Shown here: one piece after another, positions 1 to 7,917 of the stretch
Layout of the letters: every line of letters starts with the position of its first letter
Position numbering within the stretch: position 1 is the stretch's first letter
Assembly (NCBI GenBank): GCA_905207535.1
Contig: CAJLLX010000008.1
Coordinates: 1 to 37,775 of the forward strand
DNA length: 37,775 bases
Source of the DNA: an uncultured Muribaculaceae bacterium
Lineage (GTDB): Bacteria > Bacteroidota > Bacteroidia > Bacteroidales > Muribaculaceae
Reading direction: 5' to 3'
Translations under genes and position numbers: made by a program
The notes under the pieces: model-generated
Seen by the model: the letters and a program-made list of their open reading frames with translations, nothing else
Database searches by the model: none
What the model was told of the DNA's origin: nothing

Positions 1-142
1 CCACCGACGGCGCCTTAGGTTTCGGAGCCGGCGCCGAGGTGCGGGCCGGTTTGCGGCTCTTGCTCCTGCGGCGGCGTGCCTGCATGTCGGCGGCGTCGCA
101 TAGCATCACCAGCATCATCAGTATTACTGCTATCCTGCGCAT
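1..142 (-). CDS. Secreted protein, N-terminal fragment (cut by window edge)
   Basis: Only the first 47 codons are inside the window. The ATG at 142 lies 22 nt after the stop codon of the alpha-2-macroglobulin-like gene, so the two are probably co-transcribed. The translation begins MRRIAVILMMLVMLCDAADM, which is a typical signal peptide with a hydrophobic core. It is followed by a very basic stretch (RRRRSKSRK) and then a Pro/Ala/Lys-rich linker. That layout fits an exported protein whose folded domain starts further on, outside the window. Penicillin-binding protein 1C is a frequent neighbour of bacterial alpha-2-macroglobulins, but this N-terminus does not resemble it clearly, so I do not assign a function. 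Confidence 0.6.
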   Translation of the reverse strand, partial: MRRIAVILMMLVMLCDAADMQARRRRSKSRKPARTSAPAPKPKAPSV

Positions 143-164
143 CTCACTCACTGTCAGAGGGAAG

Positions 165-3100
165 TTACTTCACTACGATGCGTGCACCCTCCGAGTGGGC
201 GGTGTTGACGGGATTGTACTGACTCTGCACCTGTGCTACACCCGACGCAAACTCGCCGGCCTGCGAGGCAAAGAGTTCGTATTCAAGCACATATGTGCCC
301 TTTGGCAGGAAGTCGATGAATATGTTGGTCTGCTCGTCGCGGTTTTCGCGGTAGAAGCAGAGACCTTCGCTGTAAACCGGCGTCGGAAGCTGCACCTTAG
401 GCTCGAGGGCTGCGGCGCGCTTGTCGGCGAGCACCACATAACCCATATCCTTGCCGGCCACGAGGGTGAGCACCACCTTCACGCGGTCGCCAACCTTAAA
501 GGAGGTGGCGGGCACCCATTTCGCGCCGTCGAACACCGTGAGATACTTGCGCACCGAGAGGTCGTCGGTCTTCACGGCCTTCACCTCCTCCATCGGGAGC
601 ACACGCATGGTGAGCAGTCCGCCAAACGAGGGATAATTGCCCTGACGGTCGATGGTGAGGGTCTTGGATTCGCTCAGCAGCGGAGTGATCTGCTCGGTGA
701 AGGCTCCGGTGGCATACTCCTCTTTAGGCTCGAGGAGCGTGTCGCCCACACGCACGGCGGTCTTTTCGGGGAGCACGGTCCAGTCGCTGCCGGAGAGGAG
801 CACCGACGACACCACCTGCGAGGTGATGATGGCGTTGCCCCACGAGTTGTCGGTCTTGTTGAGCACCAGCCACTGGCGTATGCGGTCTACCTCCGGCGCC
901 TTGGGCGACACCATGGAGTAGGCATCGAGGATGATGGCCGTGCACCCTACCTTGTCCATCGACCAGAAGGAGTAGCGGTCGGAGAGCTGCTCCCACCACA
1001 TCCCCTTCTGCGGGGTGTAGGTGGCATACTCGGAGAGCGACTCGAGGATGGTGCGCGCCGTGGCCTGATAGCCGTTGGAGTGCAGTATCTGCGCGTCGGC
1101 AGCTTTGAGCACCACGCCGTGGCTCTTCCACGACGAAAGTATGCTGTTGACCTGCACATTGATCACAGCCTTAGCTGCGGTGGATGCCTTGATCTCGGGG
1201 TATTTCAGGCGCATGTAGCAGTAGGAGGTGAAATCGCTCTTGGGATACTTGCGGAAATCCTCAGCAGCCTCGGCGTCGAGATATTTCACCGCACTCTCTA
1301 TCATAGAGCGCAGCTCCTTGTTGTCGGGGAGCCAGCCCAGGCGGTTGAGTCCGCCGAGGATGTCGAGCACCTGTGCCGTAGCCCACTCCGATACCACAGG
1401 ATACTGGGTAGTCCAGCACCATCCGCCTCCGCTTGCCGAAGTCTTTTTCAGTTCTGCCAGTGCCGAGGCCACCACGCGGCGGGTGTTGCGCCCGTCGAAG
1501 AGGAGCACCAGACGCTGCATGCGCTCGGTCTCGCTCAGGGCATCCGACACCCAGGGAGTGGAATTGAGCAGCATCTCTTTGAGTTCATTGTCGCGCGACA
1601 GGGGCGACACCAGCGCCGAGTCGGCGGGATTGTCGGCCCAGCGGCGTATGGTGCGTGCTATCTCGGGATATTGCTTCATCAGTCCGTCGGCCACCAACGC
1701 CGAATAGAGCGCTCCGGCAGCCTCTACCGACGAGGTAAACTTGCCGTCGCGCAGCCCGGGCAGTGCCGAAACCACCTCCCAGGCGGGATTGCCGTTGTAG
1801 CGCAGATATGCGCGCCCTTTCTTCACCTGCGGGAGCTTCATCGTGAAGTGATTCTCGCCCGGAGCGATGTAGAAGGGGGTGGATTCCACCACATTCTGCT
1901 CTGAGGGGAGCACGGGGATGAAGGCCTGCTCGCCGTCGGTGAAATTGCCCGCCATGCTCCGCACGCGGAAGATTACACCGCTTACCGTAGCCGGCACGTC
2001 AAACTCTACCGAGGCCACCGCGCGCCCTCCGGCGGCGATGGTGTCGTTGCGCTTAGTGGAGGCGAGGAGCGACTTGTCGGTCACGCTCAGCAGCTCGCAC
2101 ACCGTGGTGGCCACGATGGTAGAGTCGGTGGCGTTCATCACCGAAGCGGGGAGCACCACGCGGTCGCCGCAGCGCAGGAAGCGCGTGGCGTTGGTCGACA
2201 CCATCAGCGGTTTGGAAGCCACGATCTCCACACGGTCGGTAGCCGTGAGCAGTTCGCTGTTGTAGGCAAGGGAGCGGAGCACCCAGGTGGTGTTGGCATC
2301 GGGCACGGTGTAGGTGATATCGAGATTGCCGAGCGAATCGGTGGTGAGCATCGGGCGGAAGAAGGCCAGGGGTACCTCCGAGGGGCGATAGGTCGACGTG
2401 TCGTTGTTCTTCACCGGATTCTCTTCCATTGCATCCTCATCCTCGCCGCCCATGCCGCCGGCAGTAGCCATCGTGATCTCGGGAGCGCCCATCGGCGAAC
2501 CATAGTCCATCAATTTCTCCTCTGCTTCCTCTTCTACCGACTCCACAGCATCGAAAGATACATCATTGTTCACTGCCATGGTGCGGGCCGCATGTTTCAT
2601 GCCGCCTCTGATGCGTAAATTGTGGAAGCCGAACGAACGGCCATACATTCTGAATTCCGGCACCTCAATCTCCACATTCCCGTAATCGTTTCTCTTGCCG
2701 GAAAGCGACAGCCAGCGCTTGCCGAAATCGGGATAAACTATATTGGCCATGATGCCGTACCATTTGTCGGTCGACAGGCTGAAGGGATTGCTCTGAATCA
2801 CGTCGATAGCCTTGTTGCTCATGTCGAGCATCACGGCGCTGCGGGCCGAGGCACCGTCGATGCCGCTGACATGGATTGTCAGCTTCTCCTCGCTGCCGGG
2901 CGCCACTTTATCGCGGAAAGTAGATACCTTCACCTCGATGCGACGGCGCGACGAAGCGGGACTCACCGTCACGGCGGCGGAAGCGCGCTCGCAGCGGTGC
3001 ACCGTAGAGAGATTGACACTGAAATCGGAGTCGCATCCGGCGGGAACCTGCACCTCCACGGTCTGCATGCCAGCAGCCTTAATCCAGCGGGTCTCAGCCA

Positions 3101-5849
3101 CTCCGCCGCGGTTGTCGCGCACGATCATCAGCACCGAGTTGCCGGGAGCATTGGTGCCGAAGGTCAGCGAGGCTTTGCCGCTGCCGTCGGCCACCACACT
3201 GCGCGTGGGGAGCCAGAGCAGCTCGTCGGCGGGGCATACTTTATCGTTTTGGCGCCATACGGTGACGATGGCCGGGCGCGTCGGGTCGGCCAACTCGTGG
3301 TCGGCGGTGTCGAAGATCACACCGTAAGTGCCCGAGTGGAGCGCGGCGAGCACCGGGGCGAAGTCGCCGGTCTTCACCGTCCCTTCGGCCACGATGTCGG
3401 AGGAGTAGACTGCCTCCTCCCTGTCGCCGGAGACTTTGCATATCTTGTAGAGCAGCTCGGCCTCGCTGGGTTTGCCGTCGTAGTCGAGCAGCTGCACGTC
3501 GGTCTTGGCGGGATTGTCGGCCGAGAAGATGGCCGAGATTGTCGAGGAGATGTAGCAGGGTTTGCCGAGGTTGAAGCCGGCGTTGGTCGTGCGTGTCTCG
3601 CCGTCGGGCGATGTCACGGCGATATCGGCTGTGAAGTAGCCCTGCGGACAGGGCGACCCGGCGATCACCGCACCCGGCACCACGAGGCGGAACCGTCCCT
3701 GAGCGTCGGTCACGGCCTCTGCCTCATAAAATACCGGCGAAGTGGTGGCAAACCACCAGGCACCGATGCGCACGCGCAGCTGCGCCTTCACCTTGGCCCC
3801 CTCCACGGGAAATCCGGCGAAGGTCATCGCAGTGCCCTCTATCGCGGCGGCGTCGCCAAGCGTGGCGGGACGCACCGTAGAGGTCACCTGCGCCTCAAAT
3901 GTAGGCAGTTTGTAGTCGCTGACCATGAATGTCTCGCCGCCCGAGATGTCGTCGTCGGCAAACTGGAGGTAGAACTGCCCTGTCAGCCCCTCCTCGGGGA
4001 GTGTGAACGAGCCTCGGGCACGTCCCCAGGCATCGCTCTCGAGGGTGACGGTGCCGGCCTCCTGATAGTTGGCGTCGCGCATCATCACCTTGAACGTGCG
4101 GCCCGCAACGGGGCGCACACCCTTTGATGACGTCTCATATACGACAGCGGCGAAATCTACAGTATCGCCCGGCTTGTAAAGCCCCAGCGAAGTGACAAAA
4201 GTGCCGCTCAAACGTGCCTCGGGCATTGTCGACCGGTTGTCGTACACGCTGATGGCATCGGCGAAGCGGTCGTTGCCGAGTACCGGATAGATGTTTCCCG
4301 ATTTGCCGACATCAAATTTCAGGAATCCGTCGGCCGAGGTGGTGCCGGTGAGGCGTGTGGCAGCCGTGCGGCGGTCCCAGGGCGCGAAATACACGCTCGC
4401 CCCCTCCACGGGAGCGCCGTCGGTGTTGCGCAACACCACTGCATCGTTTTTCTTCCCCTCCGAGGGCATTATGGCCGCTACGGCGAGGTCGGAGCAGTCG
4501 ATAATGTTGTTATAGCTTTGCGCTGTAAGTCCATCACCCTCAGCCACAATCACATAGCGGCCGTAATCGTTAGCGGTAAACGATGCGGCGGCATCCGAGC
4601 GGAAAGGCACCGTGCCGCGAATCTCCACCTCGGCCGTAGCGACGGACTCAGAGGGGAGAGCGCCGCGATAAGATGAGGCGACGCGCTTCACAGCCTTGTC
4701 GTCGATCTTATACAGCTTGAGAGTCAGCTTATTGACATTGCTTGCCGACACTTTCACCGTGAAAGGTATCCCCTTGGCCACAATCGATGGCGCTGTCACT
4801 CCGGCCACGGGGTCGGAGAGCGAAGCGATGAGCCGCTTCACTCCGCTGAGATTGAAATACGACGGATTGTTTTTCTCGAAATCGAGCAGCGCGGCGTAGA
4901 CCTGCGGCGCAATGGCCGACGACACCGTCAGCGAGGGGATGTCGAGGAGCAGTTCCACGGCATACGGCACTCGCATGTGGCTCAGATAGGTATCGAGGAA
5001 GATGCGCTGCACACCGGCATCGGAGTCGGCCTTGTCGTTGCTGAACTCAAACACCGGGCGCTCGAAGGTGAAAACCCTCGGCGCGATGAAGCCCATAGCT
5101 TCGGCCATGGCATGCATCCCCGCAGCTGTCTCTTCGCGCCCCTCGCGGAGCATACGGTAAATATCAAGCACACAGTGCTCTACGGGCGACGCCGTAGCCG
5201 ACGGGAAGAGCGAGGTGTCAGTCGGACGGCTCAGAAGCGCCATCGGCAGCGATCGGCCCGAGGAAAGGAACGCCGATGTGAGATAGTCGATGCCACGGTA
5301 GGCGGCAAAATCAAGCAATGTGGGGTAGAATGTAAGCGCATCGCGCTCATATTCAATAGATTTGCTATATTCTGCCAAGGGCACGGCGCGGAGAGCCGCA
5401 GGATCGGCGAGCGCATCGGAAATCAGCCCGAGCACTTTGCGGCTGAACTGCGCCGTACCCCAGAGGGTGTAGTCGTTTTCCCCCTCGGGGAGCGACACCT
5501 CGCCTCGGCGGGCGATGGTCCAGCGGTCGGAGTTGTAGATGCCGGTATAGATATCCGCCTCAAGGAGCGAAAGCATGGCGCGCGTAGCAGCGTTGGTCTC
5601 TTTGGCTCGCACCTGCTCCACCCGGGCAATCACCCCGGGCAGAGAGTCGGAGGAGATGAGCGACTGTGCCAGCCCTATGCGCACCAGTGCATTTACCACC
5701 TCGTCGCCGTTGCCCGAGGCGAGAGCCGCGGTGAGGTCGCGCGAGGCTTTCTGCTCCACTTTGCGCGGATAAGCGAAGTCGGGGGCCTGTGAAAATAGCA
5801 TCATAACGGTAAAAAGCGTGATTGAGAGAGCGGCAAATAATCTTTTCAT
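165..5849 (-). CDS. Alpha-2-macroglobulin family protein (large, thioester-less)
   Basis: A secreted protein of 1894 residues starting with a signal peptide (MKRLFAALSITLFTVMMLFS). Bacterial alpha-2-macroglobulins are periplasmic or surface protease traps. The MG2-type signature LYKPGDTVDF sits near residue 556. The A2M domain signature (FFRPMLTTDSLGNL, then YTVPDANTTWVLRSLAYN) sits near 1166. The alpha/alpha toroid-like region follows from about 1360. Where other members have the CxEQ thioester, this one reads LPGLRDGKFTSSVEAAG with no Cys-x-Glu-Gln, so it belongs to the thioester-less type and would trap proteases without a covalent bond. A Glu/Asp-rich stretch near residues 1110-1150 (about 2400-2530) may be the bait or an exposed linker. 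A terminator (5942-5983) separates it from the sigma-factor operon upstream, so it probably has its own promoter, which I could not identify. Family assignment is firm; the trap role is inferred. Confidence 0.9.
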   Translation of the reverse strand: MKRLFAALSITLFTVMMLFSQAPDFAYPRKVEQKASRDLTAALASGNGDEVVNALVRIGLAQSLISSDSLPGVIARVEQVRAKETNAATRAMLSLLEADIYTGIYNSDRWTIARRGEVSLPEGENDYTLWGTAQFSRKVLGLISDALADPAALRAVPLAEYSKSIEYERDALTFYPTLLDFAAYRGIDYLTSAFLSSGRSLPMALLSRPTDTSLFPSATASPVEHCVLDIYRMLREGREETAAGMHAMAEAMGFIAPRVFTFERPVFEFSNDKADSDAGVQRIFLDTYLSHMRVPYAVELLLDIPSLTVSSAIAPQVYAALLDFEKNNPSYFNLSGVKRLIASLSDPVAGVTAPSIVAKGIPFTVKVSASNVNKLTLKLYKIDDKAVKRVASSYRGALPSESVATAEVEIRGTVPFRSDAAASFTANDYGRYVIVAEGDGLTAQSYNNIIDCSDLAVAAIMPSEGKKNDAVVLRNTDGAPVEGASVYFAPWDRRTAATRLTGTTSADGFLKFDVGKSGNIYPVLGNDRFADAISVYDNRSTMPEARLSGTFVTSLGLYKPGDTVDFAAVVYETSSKGVRPVAGRTFKVMMRDANYQEAGTVTLESDAWGRARGSFTLPEEGLTGQFYLQFADDDISGGETFMVSDYKLPTFEAQVTSTVRPATLGDAAAIEGTAMTFAGFPVEGAKVKAQLRVRIGAWWFATTSPVFYEAEAVTDAQGRFRLVVPGAVIAGSPCPQGYFTADIAVTSPDGETRTTNAGFNLGKPCYISSTISAIFSADNPAKTDVQLLDYDGKPSEAELLYKICKVSGDREEAVYSSDIVAEGTVKTGDFAPVLAALHSGTYGVIFDTADHELADPTRPAIVTVWRQNDKVCPADELLWLPTRSVVADGSGKASLTFGTNAPGNSVLMIVRDNRGGVAETRWIKAAGMQTVEVQVPAGCDSDFSVNLSTVHRCERASAAVTVSPASSRRRIEVKVSTFRDKVAPGSEEKLTIHVSGIDGASARSAVMLDMSNKAIDVIQSNPFSLSTDKWYGIMANIVYPDFGKRWLSLSGKRNDYGNVEIEVPEFRMYGRSFGFHNLRIRGGMKHAARTMAVNNDVSFDAVESVEEEAEEKLMDYGSPMGAPEITMATAGGMGGEDEDAMEENPVKNNDTSTYRPSEVPLAFFRPMLTTDSLGNLDITYTVPDANTTWVLRSLAYNSELLTATDRVEIVASKPLMVSTNATRFLRCGDRVVLPASVMNATDSTIVATTVCELLSVTDKSLLASTKRNDTIAAGGRAVASVEFDVPATVSGVIFRVRSMAGNFTDGEQAFIPVLPSEQNVVESTPFYIAPGENHFTMKLPQVKKGRAYLRYNGNPAWEVVSALPGLRDGKFTSSVEAAGALYSALVADGLMKQYPEIARTIRRWADNPADSALVSPLSRDNELKEMLLNSTPWVSDALSETERMQRLVLLFDGRNTRRVVASALAELKKTSASGGGWCWTTQYPVVSEWATAQVLDILGGLNRLGWLPDNKELRSMIESAVKYLDAEAAEDFRKYPKSDFTSYCYMRLKYPEIKASTAAKAVINVQVNSILSSWKSHGVVLKAADAQILHSNGYQATARTILESLSEYATYTPQKGMWWEQLSDRYSFWSMDKVGCTAIILDAYSMVSPKAPEVDRIRQWLVLNKTDNSWGNAIITSQVVSSVLLSGSDWTVLPEKTAVRVGDTLLEPKEEYATGAFTEQITPLLSESKTLTIDRQGNYPSFGGLLTMRVLPMEEVKAVKTDDLSVRKYLTVFDGAKWVPATSFKVGDRVKVVLTLVAGKDMGYVVLADKRAAALEPKVQLPTPVYSEGLCFYRENRDEQTNIFIDFLPKGTYVLEYELFASQAGEFASGVAQVQSQYNPVNTAHSEGARIVVK

Positions 5850-5941
5850 GACGTTTCTCAGTTATGTGGCAGAGTTTCAGCTTCTTAGTCCGGCAAAATG
5901 CCGGCGGAGGCAGGAGTCTGCGTGATAAATATCTTTAATAA

Positions 5942-5983
5942 AAACAAAATGTGTGTGGGGAAAAGACGATCCGGCACACACAT
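5942..5983 (-). terminator. Rho-independent terminator of the sigma-factor operon
   Basis: On the minus strand, TGTGTGTG (5982-5975) pairs perfectly with CACACACA (5957-5950) across a 17-nt loop. A T-rich run, TTTTGTTTTTATT, follows immediately. It lies 55 nt after the end of the Spy/CpxP-like gene and before the alpha-2-macroglobulin-like gene. Confidence 0.6.
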
Positions 5984-6037
5984 ATCTGTAAATTTTCTAT
6001 TTTCTGATGTCGCGGCTGCCGCATGGGCGCCGGATGG

Positions 6038-6535
6038 TCATTCGCGGGCTACGCTGCTCACGGCCTTGCGGGTGCGCAGCCGCTGATGCTGCCTGATGAT
6101 GTCGCGCTGGAATTTGCGCTCTACCGAGTTGAGCAGGAAGAGCTGGCGATGCGAAAGCACATCCTTGAATTTCTCCACATAGCTCTTCTCGATCTCGGCC
6201 TGACGCACCTTGCCGTCGTAGATAGCCTCTGTGGCCTTCTCATACTCGAGGTCGGTGGCATCGTCGGCCTCGGCTATGCGGCGCTCCATCATGCGCACAT
6301 CGTCATCGATCTGAGTCGTCTGCCGGGTCATCTCCTCGTAGAGCGGGAAAAATTTGTTTTGCTGCTCGCGGGTCAGATCCAGCTCCTTGGTGAAGTAGGT
6401 GCGCTTGTACTGGCGCAACTCGTTCATCCACTGGCTGCGGTCGCCCTGCGCCTTGTCCTGCGCCGGCGACACGGCAGTCAGAGCCACTAAGGCAACGACG
6501 GAGAGCAGTATTCTTTTCAGGTCCATAAAACTCAT
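6038..6535 (-). CDS. Spy/CpxP-like periplasmic protein
   Basis: A small exported protein of about 165 residues with a signal peptide (MDLKRILLSVVALVALTAVSPAQ). The mature part is highly charged and predicted helical. It contains LDLTREQQNKFFPLYEEM, the LTxxQ-type motif of the Spy/CpxP family of periplasmic chaperones and stress sensors. It lies just after the anti-sigma candidate in the same operon, which suggests it is a target or modulator of envelope-stress sigma signalling. The start is uncertain: ATG at 6535 or 6526, or GTG at 6559, which is only 5 nt after the upstream stop. I use 6535 because it keeps a normal signal peptide. Family resemblance is by motif only. Confidence 0.75.
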   Translation of the reverse strand: MSFMDLKRILLSVVALVALTAVSPAQDKAQGDRSQWMNELRQYKRTYFTKELDLTREQQNKFFPLYEEMTRQTTQIDDDVRMMERRIAEADDATDLEYEKATEAIYDGKVRQAEIEKSYVEKFKDVLSHRQLFLLNSVERKFQRDIIRQHQRLRTRKAVSSVARE

Positions 6536-6564
6536 TTTGATTTTTTTACAGAGATGCACTTTCG

Positions 6565-7014
6565 TTAGTTTCCATCCTCCTCCGGGATGAGCTCCGAGTC
6601 GTCGGTGATCATCGTGTCAAACTCGCTCACGTCGATGCTGTCGTCGTAGATCTCGTCGAGAAGCTCGCGCTCGTTGATATCGTCCATCACATGGTCGATG
6701 ACAAAGTTTTCGTCGCTGAGAGCCTCAGTGAGTATCTTGTTGTTGTCGATGGAGAGGTCGGTGGAAGTGCCACTCATCATGGTGAACATCCTGAGCATGC
6801 ACCAGATGCCGGCAAACATAGCTGCCATGTAGACATACGGCCTGATGCGCTGCCATACGGTCTTGGGCGGAATGACGCGTGTACCCTCGGCATCGGCGTT
6901 CTCAGGCAGCGAAGCAGTGAGGCGTTCGGCGAAGTCCTCGAAGAACCCCTCCGGCACCGTCATGCCGTCGTTGCGGCCATATTTGCTGAGCAATTCGTTG
7001 TCCTTATCCTTCAT
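6565..7014 (-). CDS. Membrane anti-sigma factor candidate
   Basis: A protein of 149 residues with one transmembrane segment (around YVYMAAMFAGIWCMLRMF). The basic/polar N-terminal part would be cytoplasmic, and the C-terminal tail is very acidic (Asp/Glu-rich, ending SELIPEEDGN). It follows the ECF sigma gene, which is the normal position of an anti-sigma factor in Bacteroidales. It does not show the zinc-binding HxxxCxxC motif of ZAS-type anti-sigma factors. The start was placed at ATG 7014 (MKDKDNELLSKYG) because residues encoded further upstream look like untranslated leader. Function is inferred from position and topology. Confidence 0.7.
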   Translation of the reverse strand: MKDKDNELLSKYGRNDGMTVPEGFFEDFAERLTASLPENADAEGTRVIPPKTVWQRIRPYVYMAAMFAGIWCMLRMFTMMSGTSTDLSIDNNKILTEALSDENFVIDHVMDDINERELLDEIYDDSIDVSEFDTMITDDSELIPEEDGN

Positions 7015-7122
7015 GTTTGGTATGCTTTTTCTTAACCGTTCTGTATTTCTGACTGACCGATGCGGGGAAGGTTTAAACAGCAAAGAAGAATTTTTTTTAC
7101 ACAGATTAACATGCCTTAGGGG

Positions 7123-7680
7123 TTACGACTCGCCGAGGGCTTTCTCTATCTTTTTGACGGCGAGATGATAAGAGGCTTTCAGCGCCCCCACCGAAGTGCC
7201 GAGAATTTCCGACATCTGCTCGTATTTCATATCGTCGTAATATTTCATATTGAAGACGATGCGCTGCTTCTCGGGAAGGGAGGCCACCGCCTTACGCAGG
7301 TCCAGGGCCAGCTTGTCGCCGTCGACCCACTCGTCGGCCTCGATGAGGTTCACCAAATGCGACTCCTCGTCGTCGAGGCTGAGATTCAGGCGCTTGCGCT
7401 CGCGGCTCAGGAAGGTGATGCTCTCGTTGAGGGCTATTTTATAGAGCCATGTCGAGAGTTTGGCCTCGCCGCGGAAGTTTTCGATGCTCTGCCAGGCCTT
7501 CAGGAAACTGTTCTGGAGCACATCCGAGGCATCGTCGTGGCTCTCCACCATGCGGCGTATCTGCCAGTAGAGCGGCTCGGAATACTCGCGCACCACCTCA
7601 GAGAACGCCGCACGGCAGCTTTCGGGCTGTCGCAAACGCTCTATCAGGCTCTGGTTTTCCTTGGGTATCTCGCGGCTCAC
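7123..7680 (-). CDS. RNA polymerase sigma factor, ECF (sigma-70) family
   Basis: A protein of 185 residues with the two ECF domains. Region 2 covers about residues 25-90, with the DDASDVLQNSFLKAWQSI and STWLYKIALNE motifs. Region 4 covers about 130-182, with LPEKQRIVFNMKYYDDMKYE and the helix-turn-helix SEILGTSVGALKASYHLAVK. It directs RNA polymerase to a specific promoter set, typically for envelope or oxidative stress. It is the first gene of a minus-strand operon followed by a membrane anti-sigma candidate and a Spy/CpxP-like protein. A 108-nt gap before the next gene holds no recognisable ORF. Regulation by the next gene product is inferred. Confidence 0.92.
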   Translation of the reverse strand: MSREIPKENQSLIERLRQPESCRAAFSEVVREYSEPLYWQIRRMVESHDDASDVLQNSFLKAWQSIENFRGEAKLSTWLYKIALNESITFLSRERKRLNLSLDDEESHLVNLIEADEWVDGDKLALDLRKAVASLPEKQRIVFNMKYYDDMKYEQMSEILGTSVGALKASYHLAVKKIEKALGES

Positions 7681-7730
7681 AGACGGGGATGATGTGCTAA
7701 TTATGGTCGGGTATTACTTCGGTGCTTCTG

Positions 7731-7738
7731 CAAATTTA
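7731..7738 (-). promoter_or_regulatory. Bacteroidota -7 promoter element for the sigma operon
   Basis: The minus strand reads TAAATTTGC, matching TAnnTTTG, about 50 nt before the sigma-factor start codon. It stands back to back with the promoter of the TonB receptor gene. Confidence 0.6.
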
Positions 7739-7866
7739 CCAAATTTTTTTCATTCTTCCCCTGCAAGCGCTCCGGAATAAACCGTGTTTTTTGATTTTTA
7801 TTCCGTTTTTAACGTTTTACAACATCACTTCCGCCCCGCGCCCGTCCCTTTTCCGTGAAATTTGCG

Positions 7867-7874
7867 TAACTTTG
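7867..7874 (+). promoter_or_regulatory. Bacteroidota -7 promoter element for the TonB receptor gene
   Basis: The plus strand reads TAACTTTGC, a perfect TAnnTTTG match. The expected transcript start is near 7880, giving a leader of roughly 37 nt to the TTG start codon. TAA at 7867 is also the last in-frame stop before the receptor ORF, which limits where translation can begin. Confidence 0.65.
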
Positions 7875-7917
7875 CACCGCTTTTTTCAATCCTGTCAGGA
7901 CAGATCGTCACACAATC

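Noticed and set aside
39..5792. Several long plus-strand ORFs opposite the alpha-2-macroglobulin gene (up to 621 residues)
   Set aside because: They are rich in His, Arg, Gly and Val in the way antisense frames of GC-rich genes are, have no domain motifs and lie fully inside a gene with clear family features.
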